Shown in pieces: positions 6,769 through 13,564 of a stretch of DNA of 13,564 bases (positions are counted from its first letter, which is position 1; each line of letters starts with the position of its first letter). The position numbers and the translations under genes were made by a program. Location: positions 1 through 13,564 of the forward strand of contig DEBE01000119.1 in the NCBI GenBank assembly GCA_002348425.1. The letters run 5' to 3'. Source of the DNA: Alphaproteobacteria bacterium UBA2964. Lineage in GTDB: Bacteria > Pseudomonadota > Alphaproteobacteria > MPNO01 > UBA2964. The notes beneath the pieces are model-generated. The model made no database searches, was not told the origin of the DNA, and worked only from the letters and a program-made list of their open reading frames with translations.

Positions 6769-8301
6769 ATGGGCAAATCTTTTTTCAAACCCGACCCCGT
6801 GATATCTCGACCTCAAAATACGTCCATGGTTCGGGTAAGTTTAATATTTGTTGGTGTTGCATTATTCTGTTTTTATTTTGCTGATATTTCAATAACAACA
6901 CACGATCCATGGTTAGAAATTGATCGAATGATTGCAGGTGTTTTTGCTCCTGATTTCTTAGCTACTAGTGCGATTGGCGATGCGCTTCTCAAAACCGTCT
7001 CTTTTGCATTTATTGGGGTTGCTATGGGAGCAGTTGCAGGATTCTTGTTAGCTCAAATATTTCATTTTAGAGTAGTGCGACTTCTATGCTCATTTGTACG
7101 TTCTATTCACGAGTTATTCTGGGCTTTAATATTTTTGCAAATGTTAGGACTGACTCCATTAACAGGCATACTTGCCATCGGTCTCCCATATGCTGGCATC
7201 TGCGCAAAGGTATACTCGGAGACATTGGATGAGGCACAAACGAATGCCCTACAGGCTGTACCATATGGCAGCAGTATCATTTCGACATTTTTTTATGTTC
7301 GTTTGCCTGAGGTCTGGATCCACATTGTTAACTACACCACTTATCGTTTTGAGTGCGGATTACGATCGAGTGCGGTGCTTGGCTTTATTGGCCTACCGAC
7401 CTTAGGCTTCTATTTGGAAACAGCTTTTAACGAAGGCAATTATTCAGAGGCTTCGGCTCTTTTAATAACATTCTATATTTTGATTGCGACGATCCGTTAT
7501 TGGTTGAGGCCTAAATTAATTGGTTTTTATTTGATTTTTGCGCCCTTTTTACTGGGCGGCGGGGCAGATATTCAAGTAGGTAATATCACGCGATTTTTAA
7601 CTGTTGATATCGTTCCTGCTCCGTTACGGGAATCTAGTCTTCTCGATGCCTCTAGCTGGATAGAATTTTTTTACTGGACTGCCTCTCTGATAAATTCCCA
7701 AGCTTTTCCGGGTATAATTGCCACCGTTGTGTTGACACAAATTGCTTTGGTTGTGACGGGGTTTTTGAGCCTTGCATTCTTTCCATTAATATCAGAAAAA
7801 TTTCTTGGTAAATATGGGCGTATGCTTGGTCATCTATTTTTAGTTGTCATACGATCAACCCCAGAGTTCATCTTAGCTTATATTTTCTTGCAGTTTTGGG
7901 GTCCATCAATGTTACCGGCTATAGTCGCTTTGTCACTTCACAACGGCGCAATTATCGGTCATTTAATGGGACGCTATAGCAACGAAATATCACTTCGTCC
8001 AGATCATGCTAAGGCCATAGATTTATACGGTTTTGAGATCCTCCCTCGGCTTTATGGACAATTTTTGGCTTTTCTATTTTATCGTTGGGAAGTAATCATG
8101 CGTGAGACTGCAATCCTTGGCATTCTAGGTATTGCGACCTTGGGATTTTATGTTGATAGTGCGTTAGCTGACATTCGCCTTGATAGAGCGCTATTTTTTA
8201 TTGTAATAACAGCATCGTTAAATATCGGCATTGATAGTTTATCTCGCTATATTCGGAACCGTTTACGTCTGAGTCGTACAGTGCAACACCATTCTAGCTG
8301 A
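6769..8301 (+). CDS. ABC transporter permease with two fused PhnE-type domains
   Basis: This 510-aa integral membrane protein is about twice the usual PhnE length (260-280 aa). An internal duplication is plain. RSIHE (111-115) pairs with RSTPE (362-366), each followed by a closely similar A-x-I-F-L-Q stretch. YRFECGLRSSAVLG pairs with YRWEVIMRETAILG, both ending in TLGFY. The two ATPase-coupling (EAA-type) loops have their conserved glycines at G167 and G421, 254 residues apart. The protein therefore supplies both halves of the transmembrane pore in one chain, where normal PhnE works as a homodimer. Each copy has several hydrophobic helices. The two halves differ in many positions, so the fusion is probably old. 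The ATG at 6769 lies 2 bases after the ATPase stop, and selD starts 15 bases after this gene. Confidence 0.92.
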   Translation: MGKSFFKPDPVISRPQNTSMVRVSLIFVGVALFCFYFADISITTHDPWLEIDRMIAGVFAPDFLATSAIGDALLKTVSFAFIGVAMGAVAGFLLAQIFHFRVVRLLCSFVRSIHELFWALIFLQMLGLTPLTGILAIGLPYAGICAKVYSETLDEAQTNALQAVPYGSSIISTFFYVRLPEVWIHIVNYTTYRFECGLRSSAVLGFIGLPTLGFYLETAFNEGNYSEASALLITFYILIATIRYWLRPKLIGFYLIFAPFLLGGGADIQVGNITRFLTVDIVPAPLRESSLLDASSWIEFFYWTASLINSQAFPGIIATVVLTQIALVVTGFLSLAFFPLISEKFLGKYGRMLGHLFLVVIRSTPEFILAYIFLQFWGPSMLPAIVALSLHNGAIIGHLMGRYSNEISLRPDHAKAIDLYGFEILPRLYGQFLAFLFYRWEVIMRETAILGILGIATLGFYVDSALADIRLDRALFFIVITASLNIGIDSLSRYIRNRLRLSRTVQHHSS

Positions 8302-8316
8302 TGGATATTTAGGTTT

Positions 8317-10584
8317 ATGCAATCAACATCACAACCCATCTTAAAAGATTTGGTTCTCATAGGTGGTGGACACTCCCATGTAGCTGTAATCAAGAGTTTT
8401 GGCATGAAACCAATGCCAGGCGTGCGTTTAACTATCATCTCGCGCGACGTGCACACTCCCTATTCCGGGATGTTGCCGGGCTATGTTGCAGGCCATTATC
8501 AATTCGATGAAGTGCACATCGACTTGCGTCCACTCGCCCAGTTTGCCGGCGCACGTTTGTACCATGATGAAGCTTTACGCATTGACACGATAAATAAAAC
8601 AGTTATTTGCAAAGGTCGACCCGCGGTGCCATACGATGTCTTATCGATTAATATTGGATCAACTCCCCAGATTGAAAATATTTCGGGTGCAACTGAATTT
8701 GCTGTCGCTGTAAAACCCATCAGCCTATTCGTTGATCGATGGAAAAGGTTTTTGAATCGACTAGCCGCTCAAACTGGCCCAAATAAAATTTGTGTTGTCG
8801 GTGCAGGTGCCGCAGGTGTCGAATTGATTCTTTCCATCCAATTTCGGCTAAAAAAAATGTTTGAGGAGCTGGGCCGTAACTCAGAAGAACTAAGTTATCA
8901 TTTGGTCAGTAAATCCGAACAAATTATGCCGAGTTTTCCATCTGCTGTTGCAGATAGATTTGATACGATATTGCATGAGCGCGGTGTCATTGTACACAGG
9001 GGAGTTGAAGCAACCGAAGCGTGCGATGGCAAACTAATTTTATCCAATGGAGATCACCTTGACGCTGATGAAACGTTCTTCGTGACAGCTGCAAGCGCGA
9101 CACCTTGGCTAACTGAGTCGGGTTTTGATGTAGATGAAAATGGATTTGTAAAAGTAAACGATACCCTCGAGCTCTTATCTCATCCAAATATTTTTGCTGC
9201 AGGTGATGTGGCGGCCGTGGTTAACCACCCACGTCCAAAAGCAGGTGTATTTGCAGTTCGTCAGGGAAAGCCTCTGGCCAATAACCTACGCCGAGTATTG
9301 TTACAAAAAAAACCTAAGTCTTTTTCACCGCAGTCATCCTTTTTGTCATTGATAAGTTCAGGAGATAAATATGCTGTAGCATCAAAAGGTATTTATACTG
9401 TTTCTGGTAAATTACTATGGTGGTGGAAAGATTGGATTGACCGGCGCTTTATGAGAAAATTTTCGGTACTGCCTAGAATGAAAGAAGATGAGGGACCTTC
9501 TATTAATAAGGCACTAACTAATCCAGATACTTTAAAAGAAATCTCCGCTATCGCTATGCGCTGTGGTGGTTGTGGGGCCAAGGTCGGCGCTGGCGTTTTA
9601 ACTCGGGCTTTGTCAGAACTCAAACCAACACCTCGTGATGACATTATAATCGGATTGCATGATCCAGATGATGCCGCCGTAGTCAAAGTTGCTACTGGGA
9701 AAGTAATTGTTCATACGGTGGATTATTTTCGCTCCTTTATTGATGACCCGTACTTGTTTGGTAAAATCGCAGCCAATCATAGTTTGAGTGATATTTTTGC
9801 CATGGGGGGTGAAGCACAATCTGCACTGGCAATAGCAACTGTGCCATATGGGATAGAGAGTCAAATCGAAACGACCTTGAATCAAATGATGGCTGGGGCC
9901 ATGGAAATGTTGAATGATGCTGACGCTGCACTAGTTGGTGGACACACCAGCGAAGGGGCAGAACTAGCATTAGGGTTCTCAATTAATGGGCTAATTGATA
10001 AAGAAAACATTTTACGAAAATCCGGCCTCATGCCTGGGCATGTTTTAATTTTAACTAAAGCACTTGGGACAGGAACATTGTTTGCGGCGGATATGCAACA
10101 ACGGGCGAAAGGCCGTTGGATTGATGCCGCATTAGATAGTATGGTTCTATCTAATCGATTGGCTGCAAAATGCCTATTTCAACATGGCGCTACTGCGTGC
10201 ACTGATGTTACCGGATTTGGTTTTCTGGGTCATATGATTGAAATGATTCGTCCCTCGGAAGTCGATGTTGAGATTGATATGAGTGCCCTTCCAATTATGG
10301 ACGGCGCGTTAGAAACTGTGAGGATGGGGATTTTAAGCACCCTACAGCCAGCGAATGTCCGCCTACGTCGTGCTATTCGAAACCAGGAACAAGCAGTCAA
10401 GTCAGAGCTGTACCCCTTGATTTTTGACCCTCAAACCTCAGGTGGTCTTCTTGCTTCTGTTCCCGCCGAAAGTGCTGAGGCGTGCATCACACAACTCATT
10501 AAAAATGGCTATCCCGCTTCTAATATTGTCGGAAAAGTTTTGGAAACAACTGGAGACATTGAACCAGTAACGTTAGTGCTTTAA
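8317..10584 (+). CDS. selD: Selenide, water dikinase (SelD) fused to an N-terminal FAD/NAD(P)H oxidoreductase
   Basis: This 755-aa two-domain protein would make selenophosphate, the activated selenium donor for SenB and MnmH. Residues 1 to about 390 form a pyridine-nucleotide-disulfide-type flavoprotein like NADH dehydrogenase 2: GGGHSH near residue 13, a second dinucleotide fold GAGAAG (162-167), and AAGDVA (294-299) of the FAD site. It has no C-x4-C redox disulfide, and a Trp-rich stretch WWWKDW (368-373) may touch the membrane. Residues from about 405 form SelD: CGGCGAK with catalytic C419 and K422 (equivalent to E. coli C17 and K20), GLHDPDDAAV, GGHTSEGAE and FDPQTSGGLL. C419 is encoded by TGT, so the protein is not a selenoprotein. 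SelD fusions to Ndh-like domains are known. The flavin domain may reduce a selenium species to selenide in place, which is inference. In the selenoneine pathway this enzyme fills the SenC role. Confidence 0.95.
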   Translation: MQSTSQPILKDLVLIGGGHSHVAVIKSFGMKPMPGVRLTIISRDVHTPYSGMLPGYVAGHYQFDEVHIDLRPLAQFAGARLYHDEALRIDTINKTVICKGRPAVPYDVLSINIGSTPQIENISGATEFAVAVKPISLFVDRWKRFLNRLAAQTGPNKICVVGAGAAGVELILSIQFRLKKMFEELGRNSEELSYHLVSKSEQIMPSFPSAVADRFDTILHERGVIVHRGVEATEACDGKLILSNGDHLDADETFFVTAASATPWLTESGFDVDENGFVKVNDTLELLSHPNIFAAGDVAAVVNHPRPKAGVFAVRQGKPLANNLRRVLLQKKPKSFSPQSSFLSLISSGDKYAVASKGIYTVSGKLLWWWKDWIDRRFMRKFSVLPRMKEDEGPSINKALTNPDTLKEISAIAMRCGGCGAKVGAGVLTRALSELKPTPRDDIIIGLHDPDDAAVVKVATGKVIVHTVDYFRSFIDDPYLFGKIAANHSLSDIFAMGGEAQSALAIATVPYGIESQIETTLNQMMAGAMEMLNDADAALVGGHTSEGAELALGFSINGLIDKENILRKSGLMPGHVLILTKALGTGTLFAADMQQRAKGRWIDAALDSMVLSNRLAAKCLFQHGATACTDVTGFGFLGHMIEMIRPSEVDVEIDMSALPIMDGALETVRMGILSTLQPANVRLRRAIRNQEQAVKSELYPLIFDPQTSGGLLASVPAESAEACITQLIKNGYPASNIVGKVLETTGDIEPVTLVL

Positions 10585-10663
10585 TTTTCAAACTTATTGA
10601 ACAGAAATAACTCTATACTCGCTAAAACAACTTGAATGCTTAACGGCAGTGGACTTACGAGGT
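10585..10663. other. Short gap between convergent selD and senB
   Basis: Seventy-nine bases separate the two stop codons. I see no strong GC-rich hairpin followed by a T run in either direction, so termination of both transcripts is not explained by a classical intrinsic terminator here. Confidence 0.4.
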
Positions 10664-11617
10664 TTAACTCAAATTTTCTATCAGCCTGGCCCATGCTTGT
10701 CCTTCGAGCTCCGGGGTAAATCTTGGTTTTAGTTTTTGGCAAGCTCGGTTCAGTTGCGTTAAAAATTGAGGATTAGTTTCTGCTTTTTGCAGCAAAATTG
10801 AGAGTGCTTTCTCATTACGCACTGGATAAAGCCCAGGATAGTTGTGACCCAATAAACCGGTATTCCCCGGAATATTAGAAGCAATTATCGGAACATCCGC
10901 AGCAATGGCCTCTGATACAACATTAGCACCTCCCTCTTGATTAGAAGACAGAACCATTAAATGAGTCTTTATAAATTCGCGGCGAACTCGACCAGCAGTC
11001 ACCTCGCCTAACCAATGATATCGTGGGTTTTCCATTTGCTCTTTTTTGGCAGCAATGGCCCAGGTGTCATTGTGTGCTTTACCTAAATGGAAAACTCTAA
11101 TTTTCGAACTTTTATTTAAAAGCCTTGCAGCCATTGCCGCACGTAAAGGATCTTTTTCATCCCGCAAATGGCCGATAACACAAATATCAAAATTACGTTT
11201 CGAGGGATTACGCTGCTGTTTTAAAGGTACAGCTGACTGAATAATAGTATGCAGTTTCTTTGTTAATTTCTGCGGTAGTGCCTCGCCTATTTGATCGTGT
11301 AAACACACTAGTGCATCGGCTTTTTCCATCGCACTTAAAGTGATGGTAGTATCTGTTTTTAAAAATGTATTTACGTCTGTACCGCCCAAAACAACGATTA
11401 AAGGACCTTTTGGATAGTTAGCTTTGTAAAGGTTAATCGCTTCAGCGCTATGCCGCGCATGTAAGGCAATCATAATGTCGCAAGCAGACCCATCGTATTC
11501 TGTGTTAATTTGGGTATTATGACCATAAGATCTTAACAATTTTGCCCATCGAACAATAGAAGTACGATTGCCGTTTTTTGTATATTTATTTGCCGGGGTG
11601 ATTAAGTTAATTTTCAT
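10664..11617 (-). CDS. senB: Selenosugar synthase SenB (GT-B glycosyltransferase of selenoneine biosynthesis)
   Basis: SenB joins selenophosphate to the sugar of a UDP-sugar, giving a 1-seleno-sugar that carries selenium into selenoneine. The 317-aa protein begins MKINLITPAN and has NGNR (15-18), LGGTDVN (77-83), GHLRDEKDP (149-157) and the GT-B donor-site E-x7-E pair E228/E236 in QEGGANVVSEA. This pattern and length match the small glycosyltransferase paired with SenA in senABC clusters. Here it sits between SelD and an EgtB-like SenA, which makes the assignment strong. I chose the ATG at 11617. An ATG at 11665 would add 16 residues unlike the family and run into senA. A weak GGA lies 8 bases before the chosen start. 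The direction is opposite to the flanking genes. Confidence 0.9.
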   Translation of the reverse strand: MKINLITPANKYTKNGNRTSIVRWAKLLRSYGHNTQINTEYDGSACDIMIALHARHSAEAINLYKANYPKGPLIVVLGGTDVNTFLKTDTTITLSAMEKADALVCLHDQIGEALPQKLTKKLHTIIQSAVPLKQQRNPSKRNFDICVIGHLRDEKDPLRAAMAARLLNKSSKIRVFHLGKAHNDTWAIAAKKEQMENPRYHWLGEVTAGRVRREFIKTHLMVLSSNQEGGANVVSEAIAADVPIIASNIPGNTGLLGHNYPGLYPVRNEKALSILLQKAETNPQFLTQLNRACQKLKPRFTPELEGQAWARLIENLS

Positions 11618-11640
11618 CAATATTGTCCAAGGGAGCCTAT
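11618..11640. promoter_or_regulatory. 23-base divergent start region of senB and senA
   Basis: Only 23 bases separate the ATG codons of senB (minus) and senA (plus). The segment holds a strong SD for senA, AAGGGAG at 11629-11635 with 5-base spacing, and a short palindrome CAATATTG (11618-11625) directly before senB. There is no room for two promoters, so each must lie inside the other gene's coding sequence or the transcripts must be nearly leaderless. Confidence 0.6.
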
Positions 11641-12966
11641 ATGACCCAAAGAGTTTCTGCAACATACCTAATCGCTACATTGCAAGATGCCAGAGCAAGA
11701 ACATTAGAACTTGTGAATGACCTTGATCAAGAACAATTGATGGGCCCCAAACTGCCAGGTGTTAATCCACTCCGTTGGGAAATTGGTCACATCGCTTATT
11801 TTTACGAATTCTTCATCCTCCGAAGCCTTTATGGACATGACAGTATTTTAGGACTGAAGGCTGATGAGCTCTATGATTCGATAGCGGTCGCCCATGATAC
11901 GCGCTGGGATTTACCTCTATTATCAATGACAGAGACATTAACGTATATGAACGACGTTTTGGAGAAGGTGTGCGCACATTTAGTTAATAACAACGAAGAC
12001 GGACTTGCATCAGAACAAGATAGTTTCATTTATCAGTTCGGCGCGTTCCACGAAGATATGCATACAGAGGCGTTTATTTGGGGGCGGCAAACACTTGGGT
12101 ACCCTTCCCCGACATTTTCTATCGCAAGTAATGTAGGTTCGCAACGTAGCTTGGGCCCATGGCCTGGTTTTGTAAAAGTTCCTGGTGGTCGATTTAAACT
12201 AGGAGCAAACCCGGATAGTCCCTTTATTTTTGATAATGAGAAATGGGCGCACGCCGTGGACGTTAATCAGTTTGAAATAGCTAAAGCACCGATTACATGT
12301 TCGGAATTTGCTGCTTTTGTTAAAGATGGGGGGTATCAAAATAAAGATTTGTGGCCTGAGGACGTCTGGCTTTACATGAAAAACAATGACATACATCACC
12401 CTGCTTATTGGGTTTCGAAAGGTGCTGACAGGTGGGACTTGAAACAATTTGATAAAACTATCCCCCTTCCTGATCATGCTCCAGTAAGTCATATCACATG
12501 GTATGAAGCTAACGCCTACTGTCATTGGGCTGGAGTGCGCTTGCCATCTGAGATTGAATGGGAGGTGGCTGCATTGGGTGATTACAGTTCCACAGGTAAT
12601 TTATCATTTACAAAAAAACGTCGTTATCCATGGGGTGATACACCACCAAATCCATCGCGTGCCAATTTAGATGGCCGTGCTTTAGGTTGCATTGATGTGG
12701 CTGCCCTGGCAGATGGAGATAGTGCCTTTGGCTGTCGCCAAATGTTGGGCAATGTGTGGGAGTGGACCGCCGATACATTTAATCCCTATCCTGGATTTAA
12801 GGCTGATGCCTACAAAGAGTACTCGGAGATGTTATTTGGGTCTACTAAGGTTTTACGAGGTGGTGCATGGACAACACGAAGCAGGATGATGCATGGTACA
12901 TATCGTAACTTTTTTGAACCTCATCGTTGGAATATATTTAGCGGCTTTCGTGTATGTAAACTTTAA
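11641..12966 (+). CDS. senA: Selenoneine synthase SenA (EgtB-like non-haem iron C-Se bond-forming enzyme)
   Basis: SenA couples the selenosugar made by SenB to hercynine, in an Fe(II)/O2-dependent reaction, on the way to selenoneine. The 441-aa protein has a DinB-type N-terminal half with a probable three-histidine iron site: H50 in WEIGHIAYF, then H137 and H141 in FHEDMH, matching the histidine layout of EgtB. From about residue 178 comes a formylglycine-generating-enzyme-like domain: VPGGRFKLG, RLPSEIEWE (300-308), GNVWEW (370-375), RGGAW (406-410) and a C-terminal SGFRVC. The ATG at 11641 has a strong SD, AAGGGAG. An in-frame TTG at 11623 would put the SD inside the gene. By fold alone it could be an ergothioneine-type EgtB. 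The adjacent senB and selD make SenA much more likely. No EgtD, which makes hercynine, is present. Confidence 0.9.
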   Translation: MTQRVSATYLIATLQDARARTLELVNDLDQEQLMGPKLPGVNPLRWEIGHIAYFYEFFILRSLYGHDSILGLKADELYDSIAVAHDTRWDLPLLSMTETLTYMNDVLEKVCAHLVNNNEDGLASEQDSFIYQFGAFHEDMHTEAFIWGRQTLGYPSPTFSIASNVGSQRSLGPWPGFVKVPGGRFKLGANPDSPFIFDNEKWAHAVDVNQFEIAKAPITCSEFAAFVKDGGYQNKDLWPEDVWLYMKNNDIHHPAYWVSKGADRWDLKQFDKTIPLPDHAPVSHITWYEANAYCHWAGVRLPSEIEWEVAALGDYSSTGNLSFTKKRRYPWGDTPPNPSRANLDGRALGCIDVAALADGDSAFGCRQMLGNVWEWTADTFNPYPGFKADAYKEYSEMLFGSTKVLRGGAWTTRSRMMHGTYRNFFEPHRWNIFSGFRVCKL

Positions 12967-13068
12967 ATTTCTGTTTAATCCAAAGCTGTTACGTGGATTA
13001 CAATGACGATAAGTAGAACTCCCACCGAGATAATCCTTATCATAATCAGATTATACTAGACTTTTCAA
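12967..13068. other. Gap between convergent senA and mnmH with AT-rich inverted repeats
   Basis: The 102 bases between the two stop codons contain two small inverted repeats: GATAA-TCC-TTATC (13029-13041) and ATAATC-A-GATTAT (13042-13054). They are adjacent and could fold into weak hairpins that help end transcription from either side. Both lack GC base pairs and a good T run, so a terminator call is weak. Confidence 0.3.
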
Positions 13069-13564
13069 TCAAACTAACGTGGCAAGCTTCTCAGCAAGTT
13101 GGGCAACGTCTCCCGCACCAAGACTTTGAGTTTCTAATAAACATATATCTTTATGCCCATGCTTTGCACTAGAGCGTTCATAGGCCGGATCATAATGGTC
13201 TTGTAAAACGCGCTTGACGAACCGAGTCCAGTCGTTATCAGCAATTGCCCTTCGCCAATTTAACACCGCGTCACTCCCAACTCGAGCTGCAGCCCAATCT
13301 AAAAGAGGATTAAGTCGTTCTGGGTCGGCCATTAAATGTTTGTAGTCCTCGAGAAGAAATCCCACGCGCGCATCAAGAGGTGCGGTTATTTGAATTGACT
13401 GAGACCGGCCCATTGATCGCCAAAGTTCGACTGGCACATGACACTTTCCGACACTGTTACTTTCTGCTTCGATAACAACCCCTCTCGATGGATCCAACTG
13501 TCGCATGACATCAAAAATGCGTGATTCAAATTTCCGTTGCGACGGCTGAACAACCCCAGGTTCT
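13069..13564 (-). CDS. mnmH: tRNA 2-selenouridine synthase MnmH (SelU/YbbB), C-terminal part; start lies beyond the window
   Basis: MnmH uses selenophosphate to turn 2-thiouridine at the wobble position (U34) of certain tRNAs into 2-selenouridine, through a geranylated intermediate. About 164 codons are visible, and the frame stays open to the window edge. The visible part begins near EPGVVQPSQRKFESRIFD, which matches the conserved QPSQ-x-x-FES region, and continues through VVIEAESNSVGKCHVP and ITAPLDARVGFLLEDY. These belong to the C-terminal P-loop half of the enzyme. The rhodanese domain with the catalytic cysteine and the Walker A loop would be off the window (about 200 residues, judged by E. 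coli SelU at 364 aa). The ATG at 13506 is internal and not the start. The gene is convergent with senA. It gives the SelD product a second use. Confidence 0.9.
   Translation of the reverse strand, partial: EPGVVQPSQRKFESRIFDVMRQLDPSRGVVIEAESNSVGKCHVPVELWRSMGRSQSIQITAPLDARVGFLLEDYKHLMADPERLNPLLDWAAARVGSDAVLNWRRAIADNDWTRFVKRVLQDHYDPAYERSSAKHGHKDICLLETQSLGAGDVAQLAEKLATLV

Noticed and set aside
5195..8301. Ordinary phosphonate transporter phnDCE
   Set aside because: The genes are PhnD/C/E-like, but they share an operon with selD and there is no C-P lyase or phosphonatase. The permease is also a two-domain fusion.
9541..9606. Selenocysteine codon at the SelD active site
   Set aside because: The active-site residue 419 is encoded by TGT, a plain cysteine, and no in-frame TGA interrupts the gene.
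9393..9982. Several minus-strand reading frames inside selD
   Set aside because: They lie entirely opposite conserved SelD coding sequence and have low-complexity, non-protein-like translations.
11623..11640. TTG at 11623 as the start of senA
   Set aside because: It would place the strong SD AAGGGAG inside the gene. The ATG at 11641 has ideal spacing to it.
11618..11665. ATG at 11665 as the start of senB
   Set aside because: The added 16 residues do not look like the family N-terminus and would overlap the senA coding start. MKINLITPA at 11617 fits the family.
11641..12966. Ergothioneine-type EgtB as the identity of the EgtB-like gene
   Set aside because: The fold alone allows it, but the head-to-head SenB-like glycosyltransferase and adjacent SelD fit SenA. 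No EgtA, EgtC, EgtD or EgtE partner is present.
13029..13054. Intrinsic terminator between senA and mnmH
   Set aside because: The two inverted repeats are AT-only or nearly so and lack a following T run, so I kept them only as weak hairpins in the gap description.

Overview
The window is a stretch of AT-rich bacterial chromosome, most likely from a Gram-negative proteobacterium and perhaps a gammaproteobacterium. The evidence is an E. coli-type GlgC, a periplasmic binding protein with a Sec signal peptide, a MnmH/SelU-type tRNA selenouridine synthase, and the use of GTG starts beside ATG. No rRNA, tRNA, CRISPR array or insertion sequence was seen. The taxonomic call is inference. Two functional modules are separated by a roughly 590-base non-coding gap (4608-5194).

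Left module (1-4607), sugar-nucleotide and disaccharide metabolism. On the minus strand, a small P-loop kinase of the uridine kinase/phosphoribulokinase type runs into a GT4 glycosyltransferase that resembles sucrose-phosphate synthase. Divergent from them, on the plus strand, is a HIT/GalT-like nucleotidyltransferase or phosphorylase (DUF4922 type) with an HxHxQ catalytic motif. It meets glgC (ADP-glucose pyrophosphorylase) tail to tail with only 5 bases between them. Together these genes look like a set that makes and recycles an activated glucose donor and joins glucose to an acceptor. The product is not settled by the sequence.

Right module (5195-13564), selenium. A tight plus-strand operon encodes a PhnD-like binding protein, its ATPase, a permease in which two PhnE-type domains are fused, and a SelD selenophosphate synthetase fused to an N-terminal FAD/NAD(P)H oxidoreductase. 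After this comes a minus-strand glycosyltransferase matching SenB (selenosugar synthase), divergent from a plus-strand EgtB-like SenA (selenoneine synthase). Their start codons are only 23 bases apart. At the right edge is the C-terminal half of MnmH/SelU (tRNA 2-selenouridine synthase) on the minus strand.

The reading is a self-contained selenium economy: import of a selenium oxyanion or similar compound, activation to selenophosphate, then two uses. One is selenoneine through SenB and SenA; the other is 2-selenouridine in tRNA through MnmH. Genes for hercynine synthesis (EgtD) and for selenocysteine insertion (SelA, SelB, tRNA-Sec) are not in the window. A candidate promoter upstream of the transporter operon has a perfect 7-1-7 palindrome over its -35 box, which could be an operator.
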